A DNA stretch of 64,000 bases, from NCBI RefSeq assembly GCF_002914525.1, contig NZ_LODW01000055.1, positions 24,628 through 88,627 of the forward strand, read 5' to 3'. Within the stretch, counting starts at the first letter, position 1, and every line of letters starts with the position of its first letter. The DNA comes from Rhizobium hidalgonense. GTDB taxonomy: Bacteria; Pseudomonadota; Alphaproteobacteria; Rhizobiales; Rhizobiaceae. The position numbers and the translations under genes were made by a program. Positions 38,463 to 46,914 of the stretch are shown here, piece after piece. Under the pieces are notes generated by a model. It searched no databases. It saw nothing but the letters and a program-made list of their open reading frames with translations, and was not told the origin of the DNA.

Positions 38463-39446
38463 ATGGCAGGTGAAACGGTTCTTGTGGTCGGCGGCGCCGG
38501 TTATATCGGCTCGCATACGTGTCTTGACCTGGCGAACAAGGGCTACAAGCCTGTCGTCTTCGATAATTTTTCGAACGGCCATCGCGAGTTCGTCAAATGG
38601 GGCCCGGCCGAGGAAGGCGATATTCGTGATCGCGCCCGGCTGGATGAGGTGCTGGCCGAGCACAAGCCGGCGGCGATCCTGCATTTTGCGGCGCTGATCG
38701 AGGTCGGCGAATCGGTCAAGGATCCGGTCTCCTTTTATGAGAACAATGTCATCGGCACCTTGACGCTGCTTTCGGCGGCGCAGGCAGCCGGCATCAACGC
38801 CTTCGTCTTCTCCTCTACCTGCGCCACTTACGGTCTGCCGCAGAGCGTGCCGCTCGACGAGTCGCACCGGCAGGTGCCGATCAATCCCTACGGGCGGACG
38901 AAATATATCGTCGAGCAGGCGCTCGCCGATTACGACCAGTACCGGAGCCTGCGCTCGGTGGTGCTGCGTTATTTCAATGCGGCCGGCGCCGATTTCGAAG
39001 GCCGGATCGGCGAATGGCACCAGCCGGAGACGCATGCGATACCGCTGGCGATCGATGCGGCCCTCGGCCGCCGCCAGGGCTTCAAAGTGTTCGGCAGCGA
39101 TTACGAGACCCGCGACGGCACCTGCGTGCGCGACTATATCCATGTGCTCGATCTTGCCGATGCGCATGTGCGCGCCGTCGAATATCTCTTGAAGGGCGGC
39201 GATTCCGTCGCGCTCAACCTCGGCACCGGCACCGGCACGACGGTGAAGGAATTGCTCGGCGCCATCGAGGACGTGTCGAACAGGCCTTTCCCGGTCGAAT
39301 ATATCGGCCGGCGCGAAGGCGATTCGCATACGCTCGTCGCCAATAACGACAAGGCGCGCGACGTGCTCGGCTGGGTGCCGCAGTATGATCTGTCCGAGAT
39401 CATCCGCTCCGCCTGGAACTGGCATGCCAAAACCAACCAGCATTAA
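38463..39446 (+). CDS. galE: UDP-glucose 4-epimerase
   Basis: This 327-aa NAD-dependent epimerase (extended SDR) interconverts UDP-glucose and UDP-galactose. In rhizobia the same enzyme (ExoB) supplies UDP-galactose for exopolysaccharide and lipopolysaccharide. Visible motifs are VVGGAGYIGSHTCLDLANKG (Rossmann GxxGxxG), the catalytic SSTCATYG, YGRTKYIVEQ (YxxxK), and RYFNAAGADFEGRIGEWHQP. The gene overlaps the downstream sulfatase by 23 nt in another frame, so the pair is one transcript. Confidence 0.95.
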   Translation: MAGETVLVVGGAGYIGSHTCLDLANKGYKPVVFDNFSNGHREFVKWGPAEEGDIRDRARLDEVLAEHKPAAILHFAALIEVGESVKDPVSFYENNVIGTLTLLSAAQAAGINAFVFSSTCATYGLPQSVPLDESHRQVPINPYGRTKYIVEQALADYDQYRSLRSVVLRYFNAAGADFEGRIGEWHQPETHAIPLAIDAALGRRQGFKVFGSDYETRDGTCVRDYIHVLDLADAHVRAVEYLLKGGDSVALNLGTGTGTTVKELLGAIEDVSNRPFPVEYIGRREGDSHTLVANNDKARDVLGWVPQYDLSEIIRSAWNWHAKTNQH

Positions 39447-40977
39447 AACACCGGATCGCCGGCCGAACATTCTGCTGATCACGGCGGACCAGTGGCGCGG
39501 CGATTGCCTGTCGGCCGCGGCGCATCCCTGCGTGAAGACGCCAAATGTCGATGCGCTGGCGCGCGAAGGCACACTCTTCAGGCGGCACTATGCCGGGGCC
39601 GCACCCTGCTCGCCGGCCCGGGCCACACTCTATACCGGCCTCTACCAGATGAACCACCGCGTCTGCCGCAACGGCTCGCCGCTCGACGCCCGTTTCGACA
39701 ATCTGGCGCTGGCGGCGCGGCGGGCGGGATACGATCCGACGCTGTTCGGTTACACCGATACGGCGCCCGATCCGCGGGCAATGGATGCCGGCGATCCGCA
39801 TCTGACCACCTATGAAGGCGTGCTGCCGGGTTTTACCTCGCGCCAGCTTCTGCCCGAGCATGAGAGGCAATGGCTCTCCTGGCTCCGGTCCCGCGGCCAT
39901 GCCAATGCCGTCAGCCGCGACATCCATATTCCCGTCGGCGCGGAGCCTGGAGAAATTTCCGATGCGGCGCCGGCCTATTCCAGCGATGAGACCCAGACGG
40001 CGTTCCTGGCCGGTGAATTCATCCGTTGGCTGGGTGAACAGGACAGGCCGTGGTTTGCGCATGTCTCTTTCCTGCGTCCGCACCCGCCCTTTTCCGTGCC
40101 GGAACCATTCAATCGGATGTTCAAGCCAAGCGAGGGGCCGTTTTTTTCGCGAGCGGCCGATCGCGACGTGGAAGAGACAAGTCATCCCTATCTCGCCTAT
40201 GCCATGCCGCGCACCGACAAGGGTAATTTCATCCACGGCGCAACGGGGCCGCTAGTCGACTGGAACGGTGAGGACTTCGCCGCGATAAGGGCGATCTATT
40301 ACGGCATGATATCGGAGGTCGATGCACAGCTCGGCCGGATCTGGCAGGCCCTGAAGGATGCGGGCGCCTGGGACGATACGCTTATTGTCTTTACCTCCGA
40401 TCACGCCGAGATGGCGGGCGATCACTGGACGCTCGGGAAGGGCGGCTTCTTCGAAGGCAGCTATCATATTCCGCTGGTCATTCGCGATCCTTCAAGCGGT
40501 GCTGCCGGCGGGATCGTCGACGATTTTACCAGCGCCGCGGATGTTTTTCCGACCCTTTGCGAAAGGCTCGGCGTCGAGGCGAAGAACGGGCTCGACGGCC
40601 GGTCGCTAATGCCGTTCGTCAATGGCGGGAGCAGCAGCAGGCCGGACTGGCGGGACGCGGCATTCTGGGAATTCGATTTCCGCGATATCGCCGAGGGCCA
40701 GGCGGAGCGGTATTTCGGGCTCAAGCCGAACGAATGCAATCTCGCGGTGATCCGCGATGGGCGGTTCAAATATGTGCATTTTACCGCATTGCCGCCGCTG
40801 CTTTTCAATCTGAGCGACGATCCGATGGAGCTCGACAATATCGCGGCCGATCCGGCCTATGCGGCGATCAGGCTTGAATACGCCGAAAGGCTGCTGTCGC
40901 TCCGGGCGCGGCATCTCGATCAGACCCTCGCCTATACCGAGCTGACGGAAAAAGGGCCGGTGACGCGCCGGCCCTGA
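39424..40977 (+). CDS. Sulfatase, type I (formylglycine motif)
   Basis: This protein is 517 aa from ATG 39424 (MPKPTSIKTPDRRPNILLIT). The alkaline-phosphatase-superfamily metal site begins NILLITADQWRGD, and the catalytic Cys lies in PCSPARATLYTGLYQ, the CxPxR motif that is converted to formylglycine. FTSDHAEMAGDHWTLGKGGF holds the second Asp-His pair. No signal peptide is evident, so a cytosolic sulfatase or phosphonate-monoester hydrolase-like activity is likely. The substrate may be a choline sulfate, an aryl sulfate or a glycan sulfate. The start lies inside galE by 23 nt. A separate maturation enzyme is not seen in the window. Confidence 0.88.
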   Translation: MPKPTSIKTPDRRPNILLITADQWRGDCLSAAAHPCVKTPNVDALAREGTLFRRHYAGAAPCSPARATLYTGLYQMNHRVCRNGSPLDARFDNLALAARRAGYDPTLFGYTDTAPDPRAMDAGDPHLTTYEGVLPGFTSRQLLPEHERQWLSWLRSRGHANAVSRDIHIPVGAEPGEISDAAPAYSSDETQTAFLAGEFIRWLGEQDRPWFAHVSFLRPHPPFSVPEPFNRMFKPSEGPFFSRAADRDVEETSHPYLAYAMPRTDKGNFIHGATGPLVDWNGEDFAAIRAIYYGMISEVDAQLGRIWQALKDAGAWDDTLIVFTSDHAEMAGDHWTLGKGGFFEGSYHIPLVIRDPSSGAAGGIVDDFTSAADVFPTLCERLGVEAKNGLDGRSLMPFVNGGSSSRPDWRDAAFWEFDFRDIAEGQAERYFGLKPNECNLAVIRDGRFKYVHFTALPPLLFNLSDDPMELDNIAADPAYAAIRLEYAERLLSLRARHLDQTLAYTELTEKGPVTRRP

Positions 40978-40978
40978 T

Positions 40979-41045
40979 GTTAGAGCGCTTTAAACTGGCA
41001 CATAATCCTTTCCGAAAATCGATTCCGAGTTTCGGGTTATGTGCT
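40979..41045. repeat. Intergenic palindrome of the Rhizobiaceae GAGCGCTTTAAA type
   Basis: TTAGAGCGCTTTAAACTGGC is followed by a hairpin GCACATAAT ... GGTTATGTGC with AATCGATTCCGAG in its loop. This sequence is among the commonest intergenic repeats of Rhizobium and Agrobacterium. It starts at the sulfatase stop and ends at the convergent DUF1993 stop. Confidence 0.7.
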
Positions 41046-41543
41046 TCACCCCAGATAATCGCGCTTGCCGATCGGCGCACCTTGGTTGCGCAGGATGGCG
41101 TGGGCGGTGGTGACGTGGAAATAGAAGTTCGGCAGGGCGAAGACGGTGACATATTCGTCACCGGGGAGCACGATACCGCTCTTTCCAGGCAGGGTGATCT
41201 GACGGCTTTCGACGCCCTCCAGCGCCTCCTGTGAGAAGCTGGCGAGATAGGCTTCGGTCTTTGCCAGGCGCTCGCGCAGCTCGTCGAAGGTCTTCTCATT
41301 GTCCTCGAATTTCGGGGCATCGGTGGCGGTCAGGCGAGCGAGGGTGAATTTGGCGCTGTCGCTGGCGCGCTGATACTGGCCGGAGAGCGGCAGCATGTCG
41401 GGCGCCAGGCGCGCGGCGACCAATATGGCGGGATCGATATTCTTTTCCTTGGCATAGGCCTCGGCCTTGTCGAGGTAGGTCTTCAGGCTGGCGAGGCCGC
41501 GCTGGAACATCGGAACGGTGAGGCGATAGATCGAAATGGACAT
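41046..41543 (-). CDS. DUF1993 family protein
   Basis: This protein is 165 aa from ATG 41543 (MSISIYRLTVPMFQRGLASL). The DinB-like four-helix bundle of DUF1993 shows YLDKAEAYAKEKNIDPAILV, RLAPDMLPLSGQYQRASDSA and a C-terminal FALPNFYFHVTTAHAILRNQ. In DinB folds the His in FYFHVTTAH could bind metal. Function is unknown. The long frame to 43115 on this strand runs antisense across the sugar operon and is not coding. Confidence 0.8.
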   Translation of the reverse strand: MSISIYRLTVPMFQRGLASLKTYLDKAEAYAKEKNIDPAILVAARLAPDMLPLSGQYQRASDSAKFTLARLTATDAPKFEDNEKTFDELRERLAKTEAYLASFSQEALEGVESRQITLPGKSGIVLPGDEYVTVFALPNFYFHVTTAHAILRNQGAPIGKRDYLG

Positions 41544-41906
41544 TTGTCCTGTCTCCAAAATCTTTAAATGACCGGCCGCGTCTCGATGTCGAAGACGCCT
41601 GCGGCCCCGGCGCTGTCTTTGACTTCCCATAAATGGATGCGCCGCTGATCTTTCACAACAGAGGGAAATCAGGCGCCGATGGTTAAGCCCGCCGCATTGC
41701 GTCCTTATCCGTACCTCGTCGCTTCTAAAGAGGCTTGACGTCGTTCCCAGAAAATGGAATGAATATTCCGAAGAACAAATTTTACGGTTTGTTTGTTCCG
41801 TTTTGCGCCGCGGGAGAGGTGGCGCGGGAATTGCGCTCCAAGGCAAGTGCCTGGAGCTCCGGCGTGAGGAGGGTGCAGCCGGGCACCGCTTGTGGAGGAA
41901 GTGAAA
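41544..41906. other. Regulatory region of the sugar ABC operon, no gene
   Basis: These 363 bp lie between the divergent DUF1993 and sugar-binding genes. A TTGACG (41735-41740) and the inverted repeat listed separately at 41773-41798 are the only signals noted. No ORF with ribosome site and family resemblance is seen. Confidence 0.55.
41773..41798 (+). promoter_or_regulatory. Possible operator of the sugar ABC operon
   Basis: GAACAAA (41773-41779) and its inverse TTTGTTC (41792-41798) are separated by 12 bp and lie downstream of a TTGACG element (41735-41740). A second palindrome GGAAT-GAAT-ATTCC overlaps 41756-41769. This looks like a repressor site, for instance of a DeoR or LacI protein; no such regulator gene is nearby. 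Confidence 0.35.
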
Positions 41907-42836
41907 ATGAAAAAGTTTATCCTGGGCACTGCGCTGGCGCTCGTCATGTCGACGGCCGCGCACGCAGAAACCGTCGGCGTCTCGATGGCGAAGTTCGACG
42001 ACAACTTCTTGACCGTTCTGCGCAACGGCATGACCGATTATGCAAAGACGCTTTCCGGCGTGACGCTGCAGGTCGAAGACGCACAGAACGACGTTTCCAA
42101 GCAGCAGAGCCAGATCCAGAATTTCATCGCCTCCAAGGTTGATGCAATCATCGTCAACCCTGTCGATACCGACGCAACCACGGCAATGTCCAAGCTCGCC
42201 GCCGATGCCGGCATTCCGCTTGTCTACGTCAACCGCCAGCCGGTCAATGTCGACACGCTGCCGGACAAGCAGGCCTTCGTCGCCTCCAACGAGCAGGAAT
42301 CCGGCACGCTGGAAACCAAGGAAATCTGCCGCATTCTCGGCGGCAAGGGCAAGGCCGTCGTCATCATGGGCGAGCTTTCCAACCAGGCTGCGCGTATGCG
42401 CACCCAGGACGTCCATGACGTCGTCAAGACCGATGAATGCAAGGGCCTTGAGATCGTCGAAGAGCAGACGGCCAACTGGGACCGCACCCAGGGCGCCGAC
42501 TTGATGACCAACTGGCTCTCCAGCGGCATCGAATTCGACGCCGTGATCTCCAACAACGACGAAATGGCGATCGGCGCCATCCAGGCGCTGAAGGCAGCCG
42601 GCAAGGACATGACCAAGGTCGTCGTCGGCGGCGTCGACGCCACGCAGGACGCGCTCGCCGCCATGCAGGCCGGCGATCTCGACGTCACGGTGTTCCAGGA
42701 CGCTGCCGGCCAGGGCAAGGGCTCGCTCGACGCTGCGCTCAAGCTCGCCAAGGGCGAAAAGATCGAGAAGAAGGTCTACATTCCCTTCCAGCTCGTCACG
42801 CCTGAAAACGTCAAGGACTTCGTCACCAAGAACTGA
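41907..42836 (+). CDS. Sugar ABC transporter substrate-binding protein (CUT2)
   Basis: This is a 309-aa periplasmic protein with signal peptide [20 protein letters not shown]. The RbsB-type fold shows [80 protein letters not shown] and [20 protein letters not shown]. It resembles rhizopine/myo-inositol and ribose binders (MocB/IbpA group), so an inositol-like or pentose ligand is plausible but unproved. ATG 41907 follows GGAGG; ATG 41892 is less likely. It is the first gene of a three-gene CUT2 operon. Confidence 0.9.
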   Translation: MKKFILGTALALVMSTAAHAETVGVSMAKFDDNFLTVLRNGMTDYAKTLSGVTLQVEDAQNDVSKQQSQIQNFIASKVDAIIVNPVDTDATTAMSKLAADAGIPLVYVNRQPVNVDTLPDKQAFVASNEQESGTLETKEICRILGGKGKAVVIMGELSNQAARMRTQDVHDVVKTDECKGLEIVEEQTANWDRTQGADLMTNWLSSGIEFDAVISNNDEMAIGAIQALKAAGKDMTKVVVGGVDATQDALAAMQAGDLDVTVFQDAAGQGKGSLDAALKLAKGEKIEKKVYIPFQLVTPENVKDFVTKN

Positions 42837-42846
42837 GACGAGTGCG

Positions 42847-42869
42847 GGATGCGGGCTCTGCCCGCATCC
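42847..42869 (+). terminator. Intra-operon hairpin after the binding-protein gene
   Basis: A 10-bp perfect stem GGATGCGGGC / GCCCGCATCC (42847-42856, 42860-42869) with a 3-nt loop is followed by TTTCC. It lies 10 bp after the stop. Such hairpins usually stabilise the binding-protein mRNA and reduce read-through to the membrane components. Confidence 0.7.
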
Positions 42870-42900
42870 TTTCCGCCTGTCCGTATTTGGAGGAGATGAT

Positions 42901-44442
42901 ATGGCCGTCAGCCCGACAACTATGGCCGCCGTGCGTGCGAGCGGTGCAGTTCCCAATGCGGAATATCTGTTGAGCGCCGAGGGCGTTCGCAAGGAATTTC
43001 CGGGCGTCGTCGCCCTCGACGATGTGCAGTTCCGGCTGAAGCGCGCCTCCGTGCATGCGCTGATGGGCGAAAACGGCGCCGGCAAATCGACATTGATGAA
43101 GATCCTTGCCGGCATCTACATACCCGACAAGGGCGATATCCGCCTGAAAGGCGTCGAGATCCGGCTGAAATCTCCGCTCGACGCGCTGGAAAACGGCATT
43201 GCCATGATCCATCAGGAACTGAACCTGATGCCGTTCATGACGGTCGCGGAAAATATCTGGATCCGCCGCGAACCGAAGAACCGCCTCGGCTTCGTCGATC
43301 ACGGCGTCATGCATCGGATGACCGAAGAACTGTTTACCCGGCTCAATATTGATATCGATCCCGATATCGAAGTCCGATATCTGTCGGTCGCCAATCGGCA
43401 GATGGTTGAGATCGCCAAGGCGGTTTCCTATAATTCCGACGTGTTGATCATGGACGAGCCGACTTCGGCTCTGACCGAGCGCGAGGTCGAGCATCTCTTC
43501 CGCATCATCCGCGATCTCAGGGCTCAGGGCATCGGCATCGTCTACATCACCCACAAGATGAACGAGCTGTTCGAGATCGCCGACGAGTTCTCCGTCTTCC
43601 GTGACGGCCGATATATCGGCACGCATGCTTCGACCGACGTTACCCGCGACGACATCATCCGAATGATGGTCGGGCGCGAAATCACCCAGATGTTTCCGAA
43701 AGAAGAAGTGCCGATCGGCGAGGTCATGCTCTCCGTTAGGGATCTTTGCCTCAACGGCGTCTTCAAGGACGTCTCCTTCGAGGTGAGGGCGGGCGAGATC
43801 CTCGGCGTGGCCGGCCTTGTCGGTTCCGGGCGATCGAACGTCGCCGAAACGCTGTTTGGTGTGACGCCGGCAAGCTCCGGCTCGATCGAGCTCTACGGCA
43901 AGCCGGTGACGATTTCTTCGCCGACGGAGGCGATCCGCCACCAGATGGCGTTCCTGACCGAGGACCGCAAAGATACCGGCTGTCTGCTGATCCTCGATAT
44001 TCTGGAAAACATGCAGATCGCCGTTCTGCAGGACAGGTATGTCAAGGGCGGTTTCGTCCAGCAGGGGGCGATCGAGGCAACCTGCGAAGACATGGCAAAA
44101 AAGCTGCGGGTAAAAACGCCCAATCTTTACGAGCGGGTGGAAAATCTTTCCGGCGGCAATCAGCAGAAAGTGCTGATTGGTCGCTGGTTGCTCACCAATC
44201 CGCGGATCCTGATCCTCGACGAGCCGACGCGCGGCATCGATGTCGGCGCCAAGGCGGAAATCCACCGGCTGGTGACGGAGATGGCGCGAAACGGCGTGGC
44301 CGTCGTCATGATTTCGTCCGAGATGCCCGAGGTTCTCGGGATGAGCGACCGCATCATGGTCATGCATGAGGGGCGCGTGACCGGTTTCCTCAATCGCGAT
44401 GAAGCAACGCAGATCAAGGTGATGGAGCTGGCTGCGCAGTGA
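42901..44442 (+). CDS. Sugar ABC transporter ATP-binding protein (CUT2, tandem ATPase)
   Basis: This 513-aa RbsA/MglA/XylG-type protein has two nucleotide-binding domains. The first half has Walker [14 protein letters not shown], the signature region [16 protein letters not shown] and Walker [11 protein letters not shown]. The second half has a degenerate Walker A ([17 protein letters not shown]) and a standard [16 protein letters not shown] and [16 protein letters not shown]. This pairing of an active and a degenerate site is normal for CUT2 ATPases. A possible alternative start is MAAVRASG seven codons in. GGAGGAG precedes ATG 42901. Confidence 0.93.
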   Translation: MAVSPTTMAAVRASGAVPNAEYLLSAEGVRKEFPGVVALDDVQFRLKRASVHALMGENGAGKSTLMKILAGIYIPDKGDIRLKGVEIRLKSPLDALENGIAMIHQELNLMPFMTVAENIWIRREPKNRLGFVDHGVMHRMTEELFTRLNIDIDPDIEVRYLSVANRQMVEIAKAVSYNSDVLIMDEPTSALTEREVEHLFRIIRDLRAQGIGIVYITHKMNELFEIADEFSVFRDGRYIGTHASTDVTRDDIIRMMVGREITQMFPKEEVPIGEVMLSVRDLCLNGVFKDVSFEVRAGEILGVAGLVGSGRSNVAETLFGVTPASSGSIELYGKPVTISSPTEAIRHQMAFLTEDRKDTGCLLILDILENMQIAVLQDRYVKGGFVQQGAIEATCEDMAKKLRVKTPNLYERVENLSGGNQQKVLIGRWLLTNPRILILDEPTRGIDVGAKAEIHRLVTEMARNGVAVVMISSEMPEVLGMSDRIMVMHEGRVTGFLNRDEATQIKVMELAAQ

Positions 44443-44476
44443 TGCGCCGTCTGCGATCGTCCAAGGGAGGTTCGAC

Positions 44477-45502
44477 ATGAGTACAAAGGCAGCAGAGGGC
44501 GCGGCTCCGCTCGCAACCCGGCAAAGGCGTCGGCGCATGCCGACCGAGCTCAGCATTTTCCTCGTGCTCGTCGGCATTGCGCTGATCTACGAAGTGCTCG
44601 GCTGGATGTTCATCGGCCAAAGCTTTCTGATGAATTCGCAGCGCCTGACGATCATGATCCTGCAGGTCTCCGTCATCGGCATCATCGCCGTCGGCGTCAC
44701 GCAGGTCATCATCACCGGCGGCATCGATCTTTCCTCGGGCTCGGTCGTCGGCATGACGGCGATGATCGCAACGAGTTTCGCCCAGTCGTCGACCTGGGGA
44801 CGGGCGGTCTTTCCCTCACTGACCGACCTGCCGGCTTTCGTGCCGATCATGGTCGGCCTGCTGATCGGCGCGGCGGCGGGTCTCGCCAACGGCGCGCTCA
44901 TCGCCTACACGAAAATCCCGCCGTTCATTGCAACGCTCGGCATGTTCGTTTCGGCCCGCGGTGTGGCGAAGTGGTATACGAAGGGACAGCCGGTGTCCGG
45001 GATTACCGAGCAGTTTCACTTCATCGGAACCAAAGCCTGGCCGGTCGTCGTCTTCCTGGTGGTTGCGCTGATCTTTCACATTGCGCTGCGTTACACCCGT
45101 TATGGAAAGTTCACCTATGCCATCGGCGCCAACCCGCAGGCCGCGCGCGTTTCCGGCATCAACATCGAGGCGCATCTTGTTAAGGTCTACGTGATCGCCG
45201 GATTGCTGGCAGGTCTCGCCGGGATCGTTACGGCGGCCCGCGCTGAAACCGCACAGGCCAGCATGGGTGTCGGTTATGAACTCGACGCGATCGCTGCGAC
45301 CGTCATCGGCGGCACCTCGCTCACCGGCGGCGTCGGGCGCATCACCGGCACCGTCATCGGCACCATCATCCTCGGCGTCATGACCTCGGGCTTTACCTTC
45401 CTCAGGATCGATGCCTATTACCAGGAGATCGTCAAAGGTCTCATCATCGTCGCGGCTGTCGTCATCGACGTCTACCGACAGAAGAAGCGCCGCAAGCACT
45501 GA
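44477..45502 (+). CDS. Sugar ABC transporter permease (CUT2)
   Basis: This is a 341-aa RbsC-type inner-membrane permease. The cytosolic start (residues 1-25) is followed by about eight to ten helices. VTQVIITGGIDLSSGSVVGM and the EAA-like segment YAIGANPQAARVSGINIEAH are the conserved family regions. The C-terminus is GVGRITGTVIGTIILGVMTS followed by GFTFLRIDAYYQEIVKGLII and a basic tail. It starts 34 bp after the ATPase stop with GGAGG and completes the transporter. A strong terminator follows. Confidence 0.93.
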   Translation: MSTKAAEGAAPLATRQRRRRMPTELSIFLVLVGIALIYEVLGWMFIGQSFLMNSQRLTIMILQVSVIGIIAVGVTQVIITGGIDLSSGSVVGMTAMIATSFAQSSTWGRAVFPSLTDLPAFVPIMVGLLIGAAAGLANGALIAYTKIPPFIATLGMFVSARGVAKWYTKGQPVSGITEQFHFIGTKAWPVVVFLVVALIFHIALRYTRYGKFTYAIGANPQAARVSGINIEAHLVKVYVIAGLLAGLAGIVTAARAETAQASMGVGYELDAIAATVIGGTSLTGGVGRITGTVIGTIILGVMTSGFTFLRIDAYYQEIVKGLIIVAAVVIDVYRQKKRRKH

Positions 45503-45530
45503 TCTCAAATGGCGCGATCCGATGATTTTA

Positions 45531-45558
45531 ACGGGGGCTTCGGCCCCCGTTTCGTTTT
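45531..45558 (+). terminator. Intrinsic terminator of the sugar ABC operon
   Basis: ACGGGGGC-TTCG-GCCCCCGT forms a perfect 8-bp stem with a UUCG tetraloop, followed by TTCGTTTT. It starts 28 bp after the permease stop. Confidence 0.88.
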
Positions 45559-45756
45559 AGCACCGACCACGGACTTTTAAAAAAGAGGTGGCGAATTCCG
45601 TCAGCTTTTCTATTCTGCCATTTCATTCGCCCTCTACAGCGCCACGCTTCTGAAAAGACGCGCAAAGGACGCTGCAGCACTTTGAATGCTGCATAATTTT
45701 ATTCTTAAATCGATTCCGATTTGAGGAATTAAGCAGTAGGGCAGCCAGGAAGACAG

Positions 45757-46815
45757 ATGCAATTCGTATTTGACGGTCACAACGACGTTCTCCTTCGACT
45801 CTGGACACATTCAAAAGACGGCAGCGACCCGATCGCGGAATTCGCAGACGGCACGACGCTCGGCCATATCGATGCACGGAGGGCCAGAGAGGGCGGCCTT
45901 TCGGGCGGTCTCTGCGCGATCTATATTCCCTCCGGCGATCTGGTCTTTGCCGATCCGGATGCCGACGGCCGTTATATCACGCCGATGGCGGCGCCTCTCG
46001 ATCCGCTGCCTTCCCTTGCCATTGCCACCGAAATGGCGGCGATCGCGCTGCGGCTCGACCAGGCCGGCGCCTGGCGGCTCTGCCGGACGGTGAAGGATAT
46101 CCGCGGCGCCATGGCGGACAATATTTTTGCCGCCGTCATGCATATGGAAGGCTGCGAGGCGATCGGCGCCGATCTTGCGGCGCTCGAGCTATTTTATGCA
46201 GCCGGGCTGCGGTCGCTGGGTCCGGTCTGGAGCCGGCACAATGTCTTCGGTTACGGCGTGCCCTTCGCCTTCCCGATGTCGCCGGATACGGCGCCCGGCC
46301 TCACCGATGCCGGCTTCGAGCTGGTCAGGGAATGCAATCGCCTCGGTATCGTGGTCGACCTTGCCCATATCACCGAAAAAGGTTTCTGGGACGTGGCGAA
46401 GACGACGGACCAGCCGCTGGTCTCCAGCCATTCCAATGCCCACGCATTGACGCCGGTCGCCCGCAATCTGACGGACAGGCAACTCGATGCAATCCGTGAA
46501 AGCCGCGGCCTCGTCGGCATCAATTATGCCACCGCCATGCTGCGTCCCGACGGCCGCTCGGACAGCGACACACCCCTTGCCGATATGATCCGTCACATCG
46601 ACTATCTGGTGAACCGCATCGGCATCGATTGCGTGGGGCTCGGATCGGACTTCGATGGTGCAACCATTCCGGAAGAAATCGGCGATGCGGCCGGCAATCA
46701 GAAGCTGATTGCCGCTCTCCGGGAGGTTGGATATGGTGAAGCCGATCTGACGAAACTTGCCCGTGAAAATTGGCTTCGCATCCTGGCACAAGCTTGGCGG
46801 GAGGACCACGCTTAA
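45757..46815 (+). CDS. Membrane dipeptidase (M19, renal-dipeptidase family)
   Basis: This 352-aa zinc hydrolase cleaves dipeptides, including D-amino-acid-containing ones in many bacterial homologues. The metal site shows FDGHNDVLLRL (HxD), AAVMHMEGCEAIG (Glu), VDLAHITEKGFW, VSSHSNAHALTPVARN and GLGSDFDGATIPEE. No signal peptide is visible, so the enzyme is cytosolic here despite the family name. AGGAAG precedes ATG 45757. It sits directly upstream of a peptide ABC operon in the same direction (99 bp gap), which implies uptake followed by hydrolysis. Confidence 0.93.
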   Translation: MQFVFDGHNDVLLRLWTHSKDGSDPIAEFADGTTLGHIDARRAREGGLSGGLCAIYIPSGDLVFADPDADGRYITPMAAPLDPLPSLAIATEMAAIALRLDQAGAWRLCRTVKDIRGAMADNIFAAVMHMEGCEAIGADLAALELFYAAGLRSLGPVWSRHNVFGYGVPFAFPMSPDTAPGLTDAGFELVRECNRLGIVVDLAHITEKGFWDVAKTTDQPLVSSHSNAHALTPVARNLTDRQLDAIRESRGLVGINYATAMLRPDGRSDSDTPLADMIRHIDYLVNRIGIDCVGLGSDFDGATIPEEIGDAAGNQKLIAALREVGYGEADLTKLARENWLRILAQAWREDHA

Positions 46816-46914
46816 AGCGCTGAGCGCCTCTGGACGCGCCAGGAATGGACAGTAGTTTAATGTGAGATGACCGACAAAACGCTTCGTAATCAAGCAAGAA
46901 CAGGGGAACAGACC

